Notes under the pieces: model-generated
What the model was told of the DNA's origin: nothing
Database searches by the model: none
Seen by the model: the letters and a program-made list of their open reading frames with translations, nothing else
Assembly (NCBI RefSeq): GCF_000383855.1
Contig: NZ_KB912877.1
Location: forward strand, 2,123,285 to 2,187,284
DNA from: Methylobacter marinus A45
GTDB lineage: Bacteria; Pseudomonadota; Gammaproteobacteria; Methylococcales; Methylomonadaceae
Reading direction: 5' to 3'
DNA length: 64,000 nucleotides
Shown here: piece after piece, positions 38,615 through 47,399 of the stretch
Position numbering within the stretch: the stretch's first letter is position 1
How the letters are laid out: every line of letters starts with the position of its first letter
Program-made: the position numbers and the translations under genes

Positions 38615-39613
38615 ATGCTTATTATATTACTGGCAATTGGCGCCTTATTGCTGTCGTGGTTGAGCGTTTATTTCATCAAGGCTTACGCGCTGAAAAATCT
38701 TTTGGATATTCCTAACCAGCGCAGTTCTCATCGGATGCCGACGCCTAGAGGCGGCGGTCTGGGCATCGTGCTGGGCTTTACGGGAACGGCCTCGGTGCTG
38801 GTGCTTGGCGGCTGGCTCGGGCTGAGCGGATTTCTAGTTTTAACGGCGAGCCTGTTGGTGGCCGGCATCGGCTTCTGGGATGATCACCGGCACATACCGG
38901 CCCGCTGGCGCTTTTTGGTGCATATGGCCGCGGCGTTAATCGCTCTGTGGTTGATGCAAGGATTTCCCGTATTGATCATGGGCGATTGGCGCATTGATTT
39001 GGGTCTTTTGGGCTATGCGCTGGGTGCGGCTTATCTGGTCTGGCTGCTTAACCTGTTTAATTTTATGGATGGCATTGACGGGATCGCCGCTTCCGAGGCC
39101 GTCTTCATATCCGCGGCGCTGGCCGGTTTTTTGGCTTACAGCGATTATGAACTGGCGTATGTCGCGGTTGCACTATGCTTTGCATCATTGGGCTTTTTGG
39201 TATGGAACTGGCCGCGGGCCAAAATCTTCATGGGCGATGTCGGCAGCGGATTTTTGGGTTTTGTATTGGGGCTGCTGATTTTAATGGCTGGCCATCATGA
39301 TCCCGTTTATGTTTATATCGGTTTGATTCTGTTCGCGGTTTTCATAACGGATGCCACTGTCACTTTGGTGCGCCGCTATATGAGCGGGCAGAAATGGTAC
39401 GAAGCGCACTGTTCTCATGCTTATCAGCATGCGGCAAAACGCCATGGCCATTTAGCAGTGGTTCTGGCCGTGGGGGCCGTCAATCTGTGCTGGCTATTGC
39501 CGCTTGCGGCGATGGTATTCAAATATCCGGCTTATGCGTTGCCGGGGTTAATCACAGCTTATTTGCCACTGATTTATATTGCTGTTAGGCTTGAAGCAGG
39601 TAGCTGCCCGTAA
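38615..39613 (+). CDS. wbpL: Undecaprenyl-phosphate N-acetylaminosugar-1-phosphate transferase (WbpL/WecA family)
   Basis: 332 residues with about 10-11 membrane helices. It belongs to the polyprenyl-phosphate HexNAc-1-P transferase family, with NQRSSHRMPTPRGGGLGI, the DDHRHIP aspartates, the NFMDGIDGIAASE catalytic loop, and FMGDVGSGFLG followed by the HCSHAYQHAAKRHGH cytoplasmic loop. It starts glycan assembly by transferring a sugar 1-phosphate to undecaprenyl phosphate at the inner membrane. The position between wbpV-like and wbpM-like genes matches WbpL (QuiNAc/FucNAc-1-P). In P. aeruginosa WbpL also starts the ABC-exported A-band polymer. Confidence 0.9.
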   Translation: MLIILLAIGALLLSWLSVYFIKAYALKNLLDIPNQRSSHRMPTPRGGGLGIVLGFTGTASVLVLGGWLGLSGFLVLTASLLVAGIGFWDDHRHIPARWRFLVHMAAALIALWLMQGFPVLIMGDWRIDLGLLGYALGAAYLVWLLNLFNFMDGIDGIAASEAVFISAALAGFLAYSDYELAYVAVALCFASLGFLVWNWPRAKIFMGDVGSGFLGFVLGLLILMAGHHDPVYVYIGLILFAVFITDATVTLVRRYMSGQKWYEAHCSHAYQHAAKRHGHLAVVLAVGAVNLCWLLPLAAMVFKYPAYALPGLITAYLPLIYIAVRLEAGSCP

Positions 39614-39681
39614 ACCGATGGTATTTTGGTATACTGCAACGCTTACATGACGTTCTCCTTTCGTGACAGGCATTCCCATTC

Positions 39682-41574
39682 GTGAGATTTAAATTCCGCT
39701 CCCGCACGACTATTTTCATCCATGATCTGGCCATGGTGGCCGTGGCCTGGTTCGGCGCATATTGGCTGCGTTTTAACCTGGATGTGATTCCCGATAGGTT
39801 CCAGCAGGATATAGAGAAGGATATTCTTTATGTAGTTGCTATCCAGGGCATCGTCTTTTGGTTGTTAGGCTTGTATCGCGGGGTTTGGCGTTTTTCTTCA
39901 ATGCCGGATTTAATCCGTATCACTAAGGCTGTCTTACTGGGCATAGGCTTGATTGCACTGAGTTTCTTTTTGTACAACCGTCTGGATGGCGTGCCGCGCG
40001 CTGTATTACCGCTCTATGGGTTCTTATTGTTGCTGCTGTTGAGCGTGCCTCGGTTTTTCTATCGATACTGGAAAGAAAATATCCTGATGGAACGAGCGGG
40101 TAAAAGAGCCTTGATTATCGGGGCCGGCTCGGCAGGGGAAATGCTGGCCAGGGATTTATTGGGCGAAGTCAATTCCGGTTATGTGCCTGTCGCCTTTGTC
40201 GATGATGATCGTCATAAGCGGAAAAGGGAAGTTAGAGGCATTCGGGTCGTCGGCGAAATCGAGCGGTTGCCGGCATTCGTAAAGAAGCTGGATATCGAGG
40301 TGGTGTTGATCGCCATCCCTTCGGCGACAGATAGCCAAATGCGGCGCATCATCGAGATTTGCGAGCTGTGCGAGGTGCCTTTCCAAACTTTGCCATCGGT
40401 TAAGGACGTGTTGTCAGGCCGTATTTCGCGCGGAAATCTGCGCGATGTTTCCATCGAGGACATTCTGGGGCGTGAGCCTATCCATCTGGACTGGCGTCTG
40501 ATTGCTGAAAACCTGAATGGCAAAAGCATCATGGTGACCGGCGGCGGGTCTATCGGTTCGGAGCTTTGCAAGCAGTTGACCCGCGTCAATCCGGCCAGGC
40601 TGGTTATTTTCGATCAGTCGGAGTTTAATTTATACAAAATAGACGCTGAATTAAAAGCGCTGCATCCTGAAGTAAAGCTCAAGGCTGTCTTAGGGGATGT
40701 CGCCGACAGATTATCGGTGCGCCGCGCGATTCAGGAATTAAAACCCGATGTAATTTTTCATGCGGCGGCTTATAAGCATGTGCCGTTGCTGGAGAATCAG
40801 ATTCGCGAAGCCGTGCATAATAATGTCATAGGTACAAAAACGGTTGCCGAAGAGGCGATGATGGCGGGTATTGAGCGGTTTGTGCTGATTTCCACCGACA
40901 AGGCCGTCAATCCGACCAATGTCATGGGGGCGACCAAAAGAGCGGCCGAAATACTTTGTCAGAATTTGAACAGCCGCGATGGTACCCGTTTTATGACCGT
41001 GCGCTTTGGTAACGTGCTGGATTCCGCTGGCAGTGTCGTGCCTTTGTTCCGGGCCCAGATTAAGGCCGGCGGGCCGGTCACGGTAACCCATCCCGATATA
41101 ACGCGCTATTTTATGACGATTCCGGAAGCCTGCCAGTTGATCATGCAGGCCGAAGTGGCCGGCAAAGGCGGTGAAGTCTTTGTCCTGGATATGGGGGAGC
41201 CTATCAAAATCGCCTATCTGGCCGAACAGATGATTCGCTTGAGCGGCAAGCGGGTCGGTGATGATATCGAGATTAAATATGTAGGGTTAAGACCCGGTGA
41301 AAAGCTGCATGAAGAACTGTTTCATGAGCACGAGCAGCTTAGGTCTACAGGCTATGAAAAATTGTTGTTGGCGAATGCGCGATTGTATGACGAAATACAA
41401 TGGAAAACGCAGATTGAGAAGCTGGTTCAAGCCTGTCGCCAGGATAATGACACTGAGATTTTGAGAATTTTACAGAATCTCGTCCCTGAATATCGGGCTG
41501 ATGTCCCTGAGTATCAAACTAAGGAAGAAGTATTGGCGCCTGATTTAATGCCGGCTAATCTGGCTAACCTATAG
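39682..41574 (+). CDS. wbpM: UDP-GlcNAc 4,6-dehydratase, membrane-bound (WbpM-like)
   Basis: 630 residues from a GTG start at 39682. Residues about 10-125 are four membrane helices. Then comes a CoA-binding-like Rossmann domain (LIIGAGSAGEMLARDLL). The catalytic dehydratase spans about 275-560, with MVTGGGSIGSELCKQL, HAAAYKHVPLLE, STDKAVNPTNVMGATKRAAE (methionine replaces the usual YxxxK tyrosine, as in WbpM) and RFGNVLDSAGSVVPLF. It makes UDP-4-keto-6-deoxy-GlcNAc for the upstream reductase. It is the last gene of the polysaccharide locus. No strong ribosome-binding site is seen before the GTG. Confidence 0.92.
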   Translation: MRFKFRSRTTIFIHDLAMVAVAWFGAYWLRFNLDVIPDRFQQDIEKDILYVVAIQGIVFWLLGLYRGVWRFSSMPDLIRITKAVLLGIGLIALSFFLYNRLDGVPRAVLPLYGFLLLLLLSVPRFFYRYWKENILMERAGKRALIIGAGSAGEMLARDLLGEVNSGYVPVAFVDDDRHKRKREVRGIRVVGEIERLPAFVKKLDIEVVLIAIPSATDSQMRRIIEICELCEVPFQTLPSVKDVLSGRISRGNLRDVSIEDILGREPIHLDWRLIAENLNGKSIMVTGGGSIGSELCKQLTRVNPARLVIFDQSEFNLYKIDAELKALHPEVKLKAVLGDVADRLSVRRAIQELKPDVIFHAAAYKHVPLLENQIREAVHNNVIGTKTVAEEAMMAGIERFVLISTDKAVNPTNVMGATKRAAEILCQNLNSRDGTRFMTVRFGNVLDSAGSVVPLFRAQIKAGGPVTVTHPDITRYFMTIPEACQLIMQAEVAGKGGEVFVLDMGEPIKIAYLAEQMIRLSGKRVGDDIEIKYVGLRPGEKLHEELFHEHEQLRSTGYEKLLLANARLYDEIQWKTQIEKLVQACRQDNDTEILRILQNLVPEYRADVPEYQTKEEVLAPDLMPANLANL

Positions 41575-41576
41575 AT

Positions 41577-41698
41577 AAAAAAGACCTCCCTCTGTTAAGC
41601 AGAGGGAGGCAAAAAATCAAGCAGAGTGTTATGAGGAGGATCTGCTTGTAGGTACGACAACTGGGAGTGCAGTCAATTCCGCCGGGCTTGGCGGATTA
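41577..41698 (-). ncRNA. Candidate small RNA on the minus strand with C-rich loops
   Basis: About 122 nt, between a promoter-like sequence (41705-41733) and a strong minus-strand terminator: a perfect 10-bp stem (41585-41594 with 41600-41609) followed by TCTTTTTT. A first hairpin, TCCGCC/GGCGGA, lies near the 5' end. A second, AAGCAGA/TCTGCTT (41619-41647), holds CCUCCUC in its 15-nt loop and is itself followed by six T, so an earlier end near 41611 is possible. Exposed CCUCC is complementary to Shine-Dalgarno sequences. On the plus strand neither hairpin has a T-tract, so they are not wbpM terminators. Confidence 0.55.
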
Positions 41699-41704
41699 GT
41701 TTGA

Positions 41705-41733
41705 CTTATATTGCAATGTTTTACGTGTTGCAA
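41705..41733 (-). promoter_or_regulatory. Sigma70-like promoter for the minus-strand small RNA
   Basis: On the minus strand TTGCAA (41728-41733) and TATAAG (41705-41710) are separated by exactly 17 bp. They match the -35 and -10 consensus at 4 of 6 and 5 of 6 positions. Transcription would start near 41698. Confidence 0.55.
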
Positions 41734-41981
41734 TGGTCACGAAAAAGTGATTGGAAAACAACCTGACCGGAAATTAAGGTTATAGCGCAAGTGTTCTTGT
41801 CAAAAACTATAATTCTTTCAAGCTATTGCTTGGTCTACTTGTCTGCCAGTTGATGGTTACTATACAGAGATATTTATTGGATACAATATGATAAATATTA
41901 AATTGATTGTTTCTTTTTTGTAAACAGTTGCGATATCGTATTTTTGTTAATCTATTTGTATTTTTGAAGTCGTGGTACTGG

Positions 41982-42040
41982 TAGTCAGTCGATTTAATTG
42001 TGACGGGTAAATTGTAGGTGCGAATTCATGCGCACTATGG
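41982..42040 (+). repeat. Family B element, left half only (copy 3)
   Basis: It reads TAGTCAGTCGATTTAATTGT, then GACGGGTAAATTGTAGGTGC and GAATTCATGCGCAC, matching the left parts of the elements at 1275 and 5006. The right terminal repeat is missing, so the copy is truncated. Confidence 0.55.
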
Positions 42041-42131
42041 GTGCTCACTGCCATTAAGTTAAGCATTTTGTTCTGGTTCCCGCGGTCCTCCGTGGGAACC
42101 CATACCGGTGTTTAATCAGGCCCGGTCTGCA

Positions 42132-42319
42132 TTCCCACGCAGGACAGACTGTGAAAGAATTAGTGAAAAGCGTCATAAAAAGCCTTATTCACCACGAAGA
42201 TCACGAAGGACACGAAGAAAAAATAAAATTAATCAATAACTTAAAACTTCGTGTGCTTCGTGTCCTTCGTGGTTAAATCTTTTAAATTGAATACTTTCAC
42301 AGTCTCAGGAGCGTGGGAA
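42132..42319 (+). repeat. Large nested inverted repeat with CACGAAG motifs
   Basis: The outer arms TTCCCACGC plus AGACTGTGAAAG (42132-42158) face CTTTCACAGTCT plus GCGTGGGAA (42294-42319). The inner 26-bp arms CCACGAAG...ACACGAAG (42192-42217) and CTTCGTGT...CTTCGTGG (42247-42272) match at about 22 positions. It resembles dispersed CACGAAGGACACGAAG repeats of many environmental proteobacteria. Noncoding. Confidence 0.6.
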
Positions 42320-42470
42320 CGAGATAAAGTCGTGGTACTGGTTGCATTCTATTTTTGTAATGGGAATGTATGACACAGAGTTTATTCCGCTCAAGATTCC
42401 CCAAAATGACCTGTCAGATGTTTAAATCGGAACTCAATAATTATTATTTTCAAGATTAAGAGAGGATGCA

Positions 42471-43379
42471 GTGGATAAATTAACCAGCATGAATGTTTTT
42501 GTTCGTGTGGCAAAGGCCGGGAGTTTTGCTGGTGGCGCGCGCGATCTGGGGATTTCGCGGGCAATGGCGACCAAGCATATCATGCAGCTCGAGAGTAATC
42601 TGGGAACGCGGTTATTCAATCGGACCACGCGCAGTTTGAGCCTGACAGAGGTGGGATCGCAATATCTGGAACGTTGCCAGCAGGTGCTCGGCGATGTTGA
42701 AGAGATGGAAGCGGCCGTGACGCATTTGCAGACTGAGCCGCGAGGCGTTTTAAAGATCAGCGCGCCGCCGGTAATCGGTGCCACCCATATTTCCCGCGCG
42801 TTGGCTGAATTTCTTAAAATACATCCGGATTTAACCGTCGATATGATTCTGCAAGGGAGTCCCGGCGATTTGATCGACGAGGGCATCGACCTCGCCATTC
42901 ATTTAGGGGCTTTGGAAGATACCAGTATGGTGGCTCGTAAACTGGCCAGTTCCTCGCTGGTCGTCTGCGGATCGCCCGAGTATCTGGAACAGTACGGCAT
43001 CCCGCAAACGCCGGAAGATCTGGTTAGGCATAGTTGTCTGGTCAATTGGGCCATTCCCCCCCGGGATAAATGGCAATTTAAAGGCGAAACCGGCTATACG
43101 GTGATGAATGTATCCGGCCGGATGCAGGCCAATGCGGCGCATCCCATCCGGATCGCCGCAATCAATGGCCTGGGATTGGTTATGCTGCCGACCTATATCG
43201 TGGGCAGCGATATAGAAAAAGGCAAGCTGAAATTGGTATTGGAAAATTACACCTTGCCGCCCCTGGATATCCATGCAGTCTATCCGCATAGAAAATATCT
43301 GTCCGCTAAGGTCAGAAGCTTTATGGATTTTTTGCAGGAGTGGCTGGAACATCGGGTCAGTATGCCGGGAACCGAATAA
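42471..43379 (+). CDS. LysR-family transcriptional regulator
   Basis: 302 residues from a GTG start with AGAGGA just upstream. The N-terminal winged helix-turn-helix (SMNVFVRVAKAGSFAGGARD, then LESNLGTRLFNRTTRSLSLT) is typical of LysR regulators of the AaeR/CrgA-like branch. Residues about 90-295 are the periplasmic-binding-protein-like effector domain (LKISAPPVIGATHISRALAE, HLGALEDTSMVARKL). It is not divergently transcribed from a neighbour; its stop overlaps the next gene, so it may regulate its own operon. Effector and targets are unknown. Confidence 0.9.
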   Translation: MDKLTSMNVFVRVAKAGSFAGGARDLGISRAMATKHIMQLESNLGTRLFNRTTRSLSLTEVGSQYLERCQQVLGDVEEMEAAVTHLQTEPRGVLKISAPPVIGATHISRALAEFLKIHPDLTVDMILQGSPGDLIDEGIDLAIHLGALEDTSMVARKLASSSLVVCGSPEYLEQYGIPQTPEDLVRHSCLVNWAIPPRDKWQFKGETGYTVMNVSGRMQANAAHPIRIAAINGLGLVMLPTYIVGSDIEKGKLKLVLENYTLPPLDIHAVYPHRKYLSAKVRSFMDFLQEWLEHRVSMPGTE

Positions 43380-43957
43380 TGGATCCGTTAGTCAACAAAT
43401 GGGATGCTATTTATAGTCAAGCCGGGAATGAAGCGTGTCCCCCGGCTCAGGTGCTGGCCGAGAATGCATTTTTATTGCCTGAAAATGGAACGGCCTTGGA
43501 TTTGGCCTGCGGACTGGGCGGCAATGCGATTTTTTTGGCGCGCCAGGGCCTGGCTGTGACCGCGATTGATATTTCTTCGGTCGCGATTGAAAAATTAACG
43601 GCTCATGCGGCTTTACAGGGGCTTGATATCAACGCCAGCCAGCAAAAAATCGATCGTCACAGTTTGATGGAATTGAGATTTGATGTTATTGTCGTGAGCC
43701 GATTTCTTGACCGTAACCTAAGTGATGCGATAATAGGCGCACTTAATCCCGCTGGATTGCTTTTTTATCAGACGTATACGCGAGAAAAAGCAGGCCGGCA
43801 TGGTCCCAATAATCCCGATTATCTGCTGGCTGAAAGCGAATTGTTGGCGTTATTCTCGCCATTGCGCCCGGTGTTTTACAGGGACAATGGCCTGATCGGC
43901 AACAAGATGATGGGTTTAAGGGGCGAGGCGCAGTTTATCGGCCAGAAATACGCATAG
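43379..43957 (+). CDS. Class I SAM-dependent methyltransferase (TehB/UbiG-like)
   Basis: 192 residues from ATG 43379, which overlaps the LysR stop (TAATG). The frame is open 39 bp further upstream but only inside lysR. Motif I is ALDLACGLGGNAIFLARQG, motif II AIDISSVAIEKL, and the FDVIVVSRFLDRNL segment matches the post-II region. The C-terminal half is short and contains FYQTYTREKAGRHGP and NNPDYLLAESELLALF, seen in small methyltransferases often found beside rhodanese genes. Substrate unknown; thiopurine or tellurite detoxification relatives exist. A rhodanese gene follows after 15 bp. Confidence 0.82.
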   Translation: MDPLVNKWDAIYSQAGNEACPPAQVLAENAFLLPENGTALDLACGLGGNAIFLARQGLAVTAIDISSVAIEKLTAHAALQGLDINASQQKIDRHSLMELRFDVIVVSRFLDRNLSDAIIGALNPAGLLFYQTYTREKAGRHGPNNPDYLLAESELLALFSPLRPVFYRDNGLIGNKMMGLRGEAQFIGQKYA

Positions 43958-43972
43958 ATTTGGTTAATTACG

Positions 43973-44365
43973 ATGATAGAAAATTTGGATCCTAGACAGT
44001 GTTGGGATTTGCTGCAGCAAAATACCCGCTCGGTATTAGTGGATGTAAGAACAAAAATCGAGCACGGCTTTGTCGGCCATCCGCCGGGCGCGGTTCATAT
44101 CCCTTGGAAAGAAGCGCCGGACTGGCAAGTCAACCCGCAATTCGTTGCCGAGGTTGAACAGGCCGTGCCTGACAAGCAGGCGCCGGTTTTATTGCTTTGC
44201 CGCAGCGGGCAACGGTCGCTGGACGCGGCGAAAGCATTGGAAGAGGCGGGCTATCAGCATTTAGTCAATATTGTTGACGGTTTCGAAGGCGCTTTGGATG
44301 AAAACAAGCATCGCGGTAACCTGGGCGGTTGGCGCTTTCATGGCTTGCCCTGGGAGCAAAGTTAA
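43973..44365 (+). CDS. Single-domain rhodanese
   Basis: 130 residues. The active-site loop is CRSGQRS with the persulfide-forming cysteine, preceded by VLVDVRTKIEHGFVGHPPGA, the CH2A motif. A slightly longer C-terminus (HRGNLGGWRFHGLPWEQ) is typical of a proteobacterial rhodanese subfamily. It probably handles sulfane sulfur in the cytoplasm. No signal peptide. It forms a small unit with the lysR and methyltransferase genes. Confidence 0.9.
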   Translation: MIENLDPRQCWDLLQQNTRSVLVDVRTKIEHGFVGHPPGAVHIPWKEAPDWQVNPQFVAEVEQAVPDKQAPVLLLCRSGQRSLDAAKALEEAGYQHLVNIVDGFEGALDENKHRGNLGGWRFHGLPWEQS

Positions 44366-44528
44366 TCTCCATTTCCTTATTTAGGTTGGACCAAGACGGG
44401 CGTGTCCAACATCCCCATAAACTTTTCGTTATGATGGTGACAGCCATCTTTTTCCTTGCCCGATTTTTTAACCGGAGCACGCTCGATTCCGCGCGTCCGT
44501 TCATTTAAACATTAGAGTATATTTAAAA

Positions 44529-46340
44529 GTGATCCAGAAATTAAGAAACATTGCCATCATTGCTCACGTAGACCACGGTAAAACGACCCTGGTTGACAAG
44601 CTGCTACAACAATCAGGCACCTTTGCCGCGCATGCCAAGGTTTCAGAGCGGATTATGGACTCTAATGATCTTGAAAAAGAGCGGGGTATCACGATTCTGG
44701 CCAAGAATACCGCGCTGGACTGGAACGGCTATCACATCAATATCGTCGATACGCCGGGCCATGCCGATTTTGGCGGTGAAGTCGAGCGAGTTCTGTCGAT
44801 GGTCGATTCGGTCTTGTTATTGGTTGATGCCGTAGACGGGCCGATGCCGCAGACACGGTTCGTTACGCAAAAAGCTTTCGCCTTGGGCCTGAAGCCGATT
44901 GTGGTCATCAACAAGATCGACCGGCCGGGTGCGCGCCCTGATTGGGTGGTTGACCAGACGTTCGATCTGTTCGATCGCCTTGGCGCGACCGATGAGCAGC
45001 TGGATTTTCCTATCGTTTACGCATCGGCATTAAACGGTTATGCCGGTCTTGATACATCGGTTACAGGCGGCGATATGACGCCGTTGTTCGAGACAATTGT
45101 TGAACAAGTCAGTCCGCCGGCCGTTGATCTGGACGGGCCGTTCCAGATGCAGGTGACTACGCTCGATTACAACACCTATGTCGGCGTGATCGGTATCGGC
45201 CGTATTCAACGCGGCACAATTAAGCCGAATACGCCGCTGGTGATCATTAACCGGGAAGGCGTTGAGCGCAGGGGGCGAATGCTGCAGGTTTTCGGTTTTC
45301 ACGGCCTGGACCGTGTTGAAGTGCCTGAAGCGCGTGCCGGCGACATTATCGCCTTTACCGGTATTGAAAAACTGGAGATATCCGACACGATCTGTCATCC
45401 GGACGCGGTGGAAATATTGCCGCCGTTAACGGTCGATGAACCGACAGTGACCATGACTTTTCAGGTCAATAATTCACCTTTCGCCGGCAAGGAAGGCAAG
45501 TTCGTGACCTCGCGGCAGATTCGCGACCGCCTGGAAAAGGAACTGCAGCACAATGTGGCGCTGAGGGTCGAAGATACGCCCGATCCTGATAAATTCAAGG
45601 TATCCGGTCGCGGCGAGTTGCATTTATCGGTTCTGATTGAAAATATGCGTCGCGAAGGCTTTGAATTGGGTGTTTCCCGGCCGGAAGTGATCATTAAGGA
45701 AATCGATGGCGAAAAATGCGAGCCTTTCGAGATGGTCACGATCGAGGTGGAGGAAACCCATCAAGGCGCGATCATGGAAAAAATGGGCGAGCGCAAAGGC
45801 GACTTGCTGAATATGGTGCCTGACGGCAAAGGTCGGATTCGCCTGGAGTATATGATCCCATCGCGCGGACTGATCGGTTTTCAAACCGAATTTATGACCG
45901 CCACATCAGGTTCCGGCCTGTTGTATCATGTGTTCGATCATTACGGCCCGGTGAAAAAAGGCGAGTTGGGTACACGCAAACGGGGCGTGATGGTTTCCAT
46001 GGTGCAGGGCAAGGCATTGGCCTATGCTTTATTTGCCTTGCAGGAGCGTGGTGAATTGTTTTTAGTTCATGCCGATGAAGTCTATGAAGGCATGTTGGTG
46101 GGCATACACTCGCGCGCCAATGATCTGGTTGTCAACCCGACCAAGGCCAAGCAATTGACGAATATTCGCGCTGCCGGTACGGACGAAAACCTGGTATTAA
46201 CAGCCATTCAGAAGATGACGCTAGAGCAGGCGCTGGAGTTTATTGGCGAGGATGAACTGGTAGAGGTTACGCCGAAATCGATCCGCTTGCGCAAAAAGCT
46301 CTTGACTGAAAATGAGCGTAAACGCGCTTCAAAAGGCTAA
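44529..46340 (+). CDS. typA: Ribosome-associated GTPase TypA/BipA
   Basis: 603 residues from a GTG start, normal for TypA. It is a translational GTPase of the EF-G family that binds ribosomes and supports 50S assembly at low temperature or under stress. G motifs are [40 protein letters not shown] and [10 protein letters not shown]. Domains III, V and the TypA-specific C-terminus follow ([58 protein letters not shown]). It stands alone, with the rhodanese gene upstream. Confidence 0.98.
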   Translation: MIQKLRNIAIIAHVDHGKTTLVDKLLQQSGTFAAHAKVSERIMDSNDLEKERGITILAKNTALDWNGYHINIVDTPGHADFGGEVERVLSMVDSVLLLVDAVDGPMPQTRFVTQKAFALGLKPIVVINKIDRPGARPDWVVDQTFDLFDRLGATDEQLDFPIVYASALNGYAGLDTSVTGGDMTPLFETIVEQVSPPAVDLDGPFQMQVTTLDYNTYVGVIGIGRIQRGTIKPNTPLVIINREGVERRGRMLQVFGFHGLDRVEVPEARAGDIIAFTGIEKLEISDTICHPDAVEILPPLTVDEPTVTMTFQVNNSPFAGKEGKFVTSRQIRDRLEKELQHNVALRVEDTPDPDKFKVSGRGELHLSVLIENMRREGFELGVSRPEVIIKEIDGEKCEPFEMVTIEVEETHQGAIMEKMGERKGDLLNMVPDGKGRIRLEYMIPSRGLIGFQTEFMTATSGSGLLYHVFDHYGPVKKGELGTRKRGVMVSMVQGKALAYALFALQERGELFLVHADEVYEGMLVGIHSRANDLVVNPTKAKQLTNIRAAGTDENLVLTAIQKMTLEQALEFIGEDELVEVTPKSIRLRKKLLTENERKRASKG

Positions 46341-46351
46341 GTAATAATGGA

Positions 46352-46381
46352 AATACAAGCGGCTGCCCGGCCGCTTGTATT
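46352..46381 (+). terminator. Strong hairpin after typA
   Basis: AATACAAGCGGC (46352-46363) and GCCGCTTGTATT (46370-46381) make a perfect 12-bp stem with a 6-nt loop, 12 nt after the typA stop. It is not followed by a T-tract but may still end or stabilise the typA transcript. Confidence 0.5.
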
Positions 46382-46432
46382 GGCTGGCCGCTATTTAAAA
46401 ATTGCGGATCCGCATGGCTTTGAATTTTGCAT

Positions 46433-46548
46433 AAAAAACCCCAGGGCACAAAGTGCGCTGGGGCTAAAATCGCCAGCTTGGTTGGCTTGATCCGTCCATG
46501 GCAACGTCCTGTTGAATAATCCTTGAAATCCGTTTCCTGTTTGGCGAT
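46433..46548 (-). ncRNA. Candidate RsmY/RsmZ/CsrB-type small RNA
   Basis: A minus-strand unit of about 116 nt between typA and hisB. Six GGA triplets fall within 70 nt, in contexts ACAGGA, ACGGA, AAGGA, ACAGGA, ATGGA and ACGGA, matching the ANGGA sites bound by CsrA/RsmA. One is in the loop of CAAC-AGGAC-GUUG. The 5' end AUCGCCA (46548-46542) pairs with UGGCGAU (46475-46469), closing the GGA region. A terminator follows: CCCCAGCGCAC (46462-46452 on the minus strand) with GTGCCCTGGGG, then six T (46438-46433). A GacA-box-like palindrome is upstream. Length, motifs, terminator and upstream site all fit RNAs that sequester CsrA/RsmA. Confidence 0.6.
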
Positions 46549-46603
46549 GTGTCTATTCTCTCAAAAAGTTCCAAGAAAAAAAGCCGGCTGAAGCGGAAAT
46601 TGA

Positions 46604-46621
46604 TGTAGGTAAAGGATTACA
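46604..46621 (-). promoter_or_regulatory. GacA-box-like palindrome upstream of the small RNA
   Basis: On the minus strand TGTAAT-N6-CCTACA matches the GacA upstream activating sequence TGTAAG-N6-CTTACA at 10 of 12 defined positions with the correct 18-bp length. Its centre is about 64 bp before the inferred start at 46548. The only -10 candidate there is GAGAAT (46560-46555), with no good -35, as expected for an activator-dependent promoter. A 14-bp palindrome AGGCAATATTGCCT (46622-46635) lies next to it. Confidence 0.5.
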
Positions 46622-46769
46622 AGGCAATATTGCCTGATAAAAGGCGGCTTCAGTCTTGTATCTTAAAAAAAAACAGGAAATTTGATCTGTACGGACATGA
46701 GTTAACAATCACTGCGAAATCCGTTAATTCATAGTAAAATGCCAAGACATCAATTCAGACCTTGAAAAC

Positions 46770-47363
46770 ATGAATCAACGCATTGCCGAAGTAGAGCGGA
46801 ATACGCTTGAAACTCAAATTAATATTGCAATTAACCTGGATGGTTCGGGGAAAGCCTCGTTTGTAACGGGCGTTCCCTTTCTTGAGCATATGCTGGATCA
46901 AATCGCCAGGCATGGTTTGATTGATATGGAGATCGATGCCAAGGGTGACTTGGAAATTGATGATCACCATACGGTGGAGGATATCGGGATTACCTTAGGG
47001 CAGGCCTTTGCCGAAGCAATGGGGGACAAGACAGGGATTTACCGTTATGGGCATGCCTATGTGCCTCTGGATGAGGCATTATCCAGGGTAGTGATTGATT
47101 TTTCCGGGCGTCCCGGTTTATTTTATGAAGTAAAATTTCCGAAGGCGATGATCGGCAGTTTTGATGTGGATTTGTTCCGCGAGTTTTTTCAGGGATTTGT
47201 CAACCATGCGGGCGTCACGCTCCACATTGATAATTTGAAAGGCGCTAATTCCCATCATATTGCGGAGACGATCTTCAAAGCCATGGGGCGGGCGATACGC
47301 ATGGCTATTACCGCCGATCCGAGAATGGCCGGTATGATGCCTTCAACCAAAGGCAGTCTTTAG
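46770..47363 (+). CDS. hisB: Imidazoleglycerol-phosphate dehydratase
   Basis: 197 residues, the monofunctional form without the N-terminal phosphatase of enteric HisB. It dehydrates imidazole glycerol phosphate to imidazole acetol phosphate (histidine step 6). Manganese-binding motifs are [11 protein letters not shown] and [14 protein letters not shown], with the first histidine in [13 protein letters not shown]. It heads the run hisB-hisH-hisA-hisF-hisI-hisE, all on this strand with short gaps or overlaps. hisG, hisD and hisC are not in the window. Confidence 0.98.
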   Translation: MNQRIAEVERNTLETQINIAINLDGSGKASFVTGVPFLEHMLDQIARHGLIDMEIDAKGDLEIDDHHTVEDIGITLGQAFAEAMGDKTGIYRYGHAYVPLDEALSRVVIDFSGRPGLFYEVKFPKAMIGSFDVDLFREFFQGFVNHAGVTLHIDNLKGANSHHIAETIFKAMGRAIRMAITADPRMAGMMPSTKGSL

Positions 47364-47399
47364 TTTCGAACCCGCTCTTAACCTTTACTCTTGTGTTTT

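Larger units (their letters stand above)
41967..42342 (+). repeat. Repeat patch flanked by 16-bp direct repeats
   Basis: AAGTCGTGGTACTGGT occurs at 41967-41982 and, identically, at 42327-42342. Between them lie half of a family B element, a hairpin (GGTTCCC...GGGAACC, 42075-42100, 11 pairs with a TCCT loop) and a large inverted-repeat unit. The layout suggests insertions stacked at one site. No gene is present between wbpM and the LysR gene. Confidence 0.55.

Noticed and set aside
41585-41609. wbpM terminator on the plus strand
   Set aside because: The stem is followed by CAAAAAATC on the plus strand; the T-tract is only on the minus strand, so it was assigned to the minus-strand RNA.
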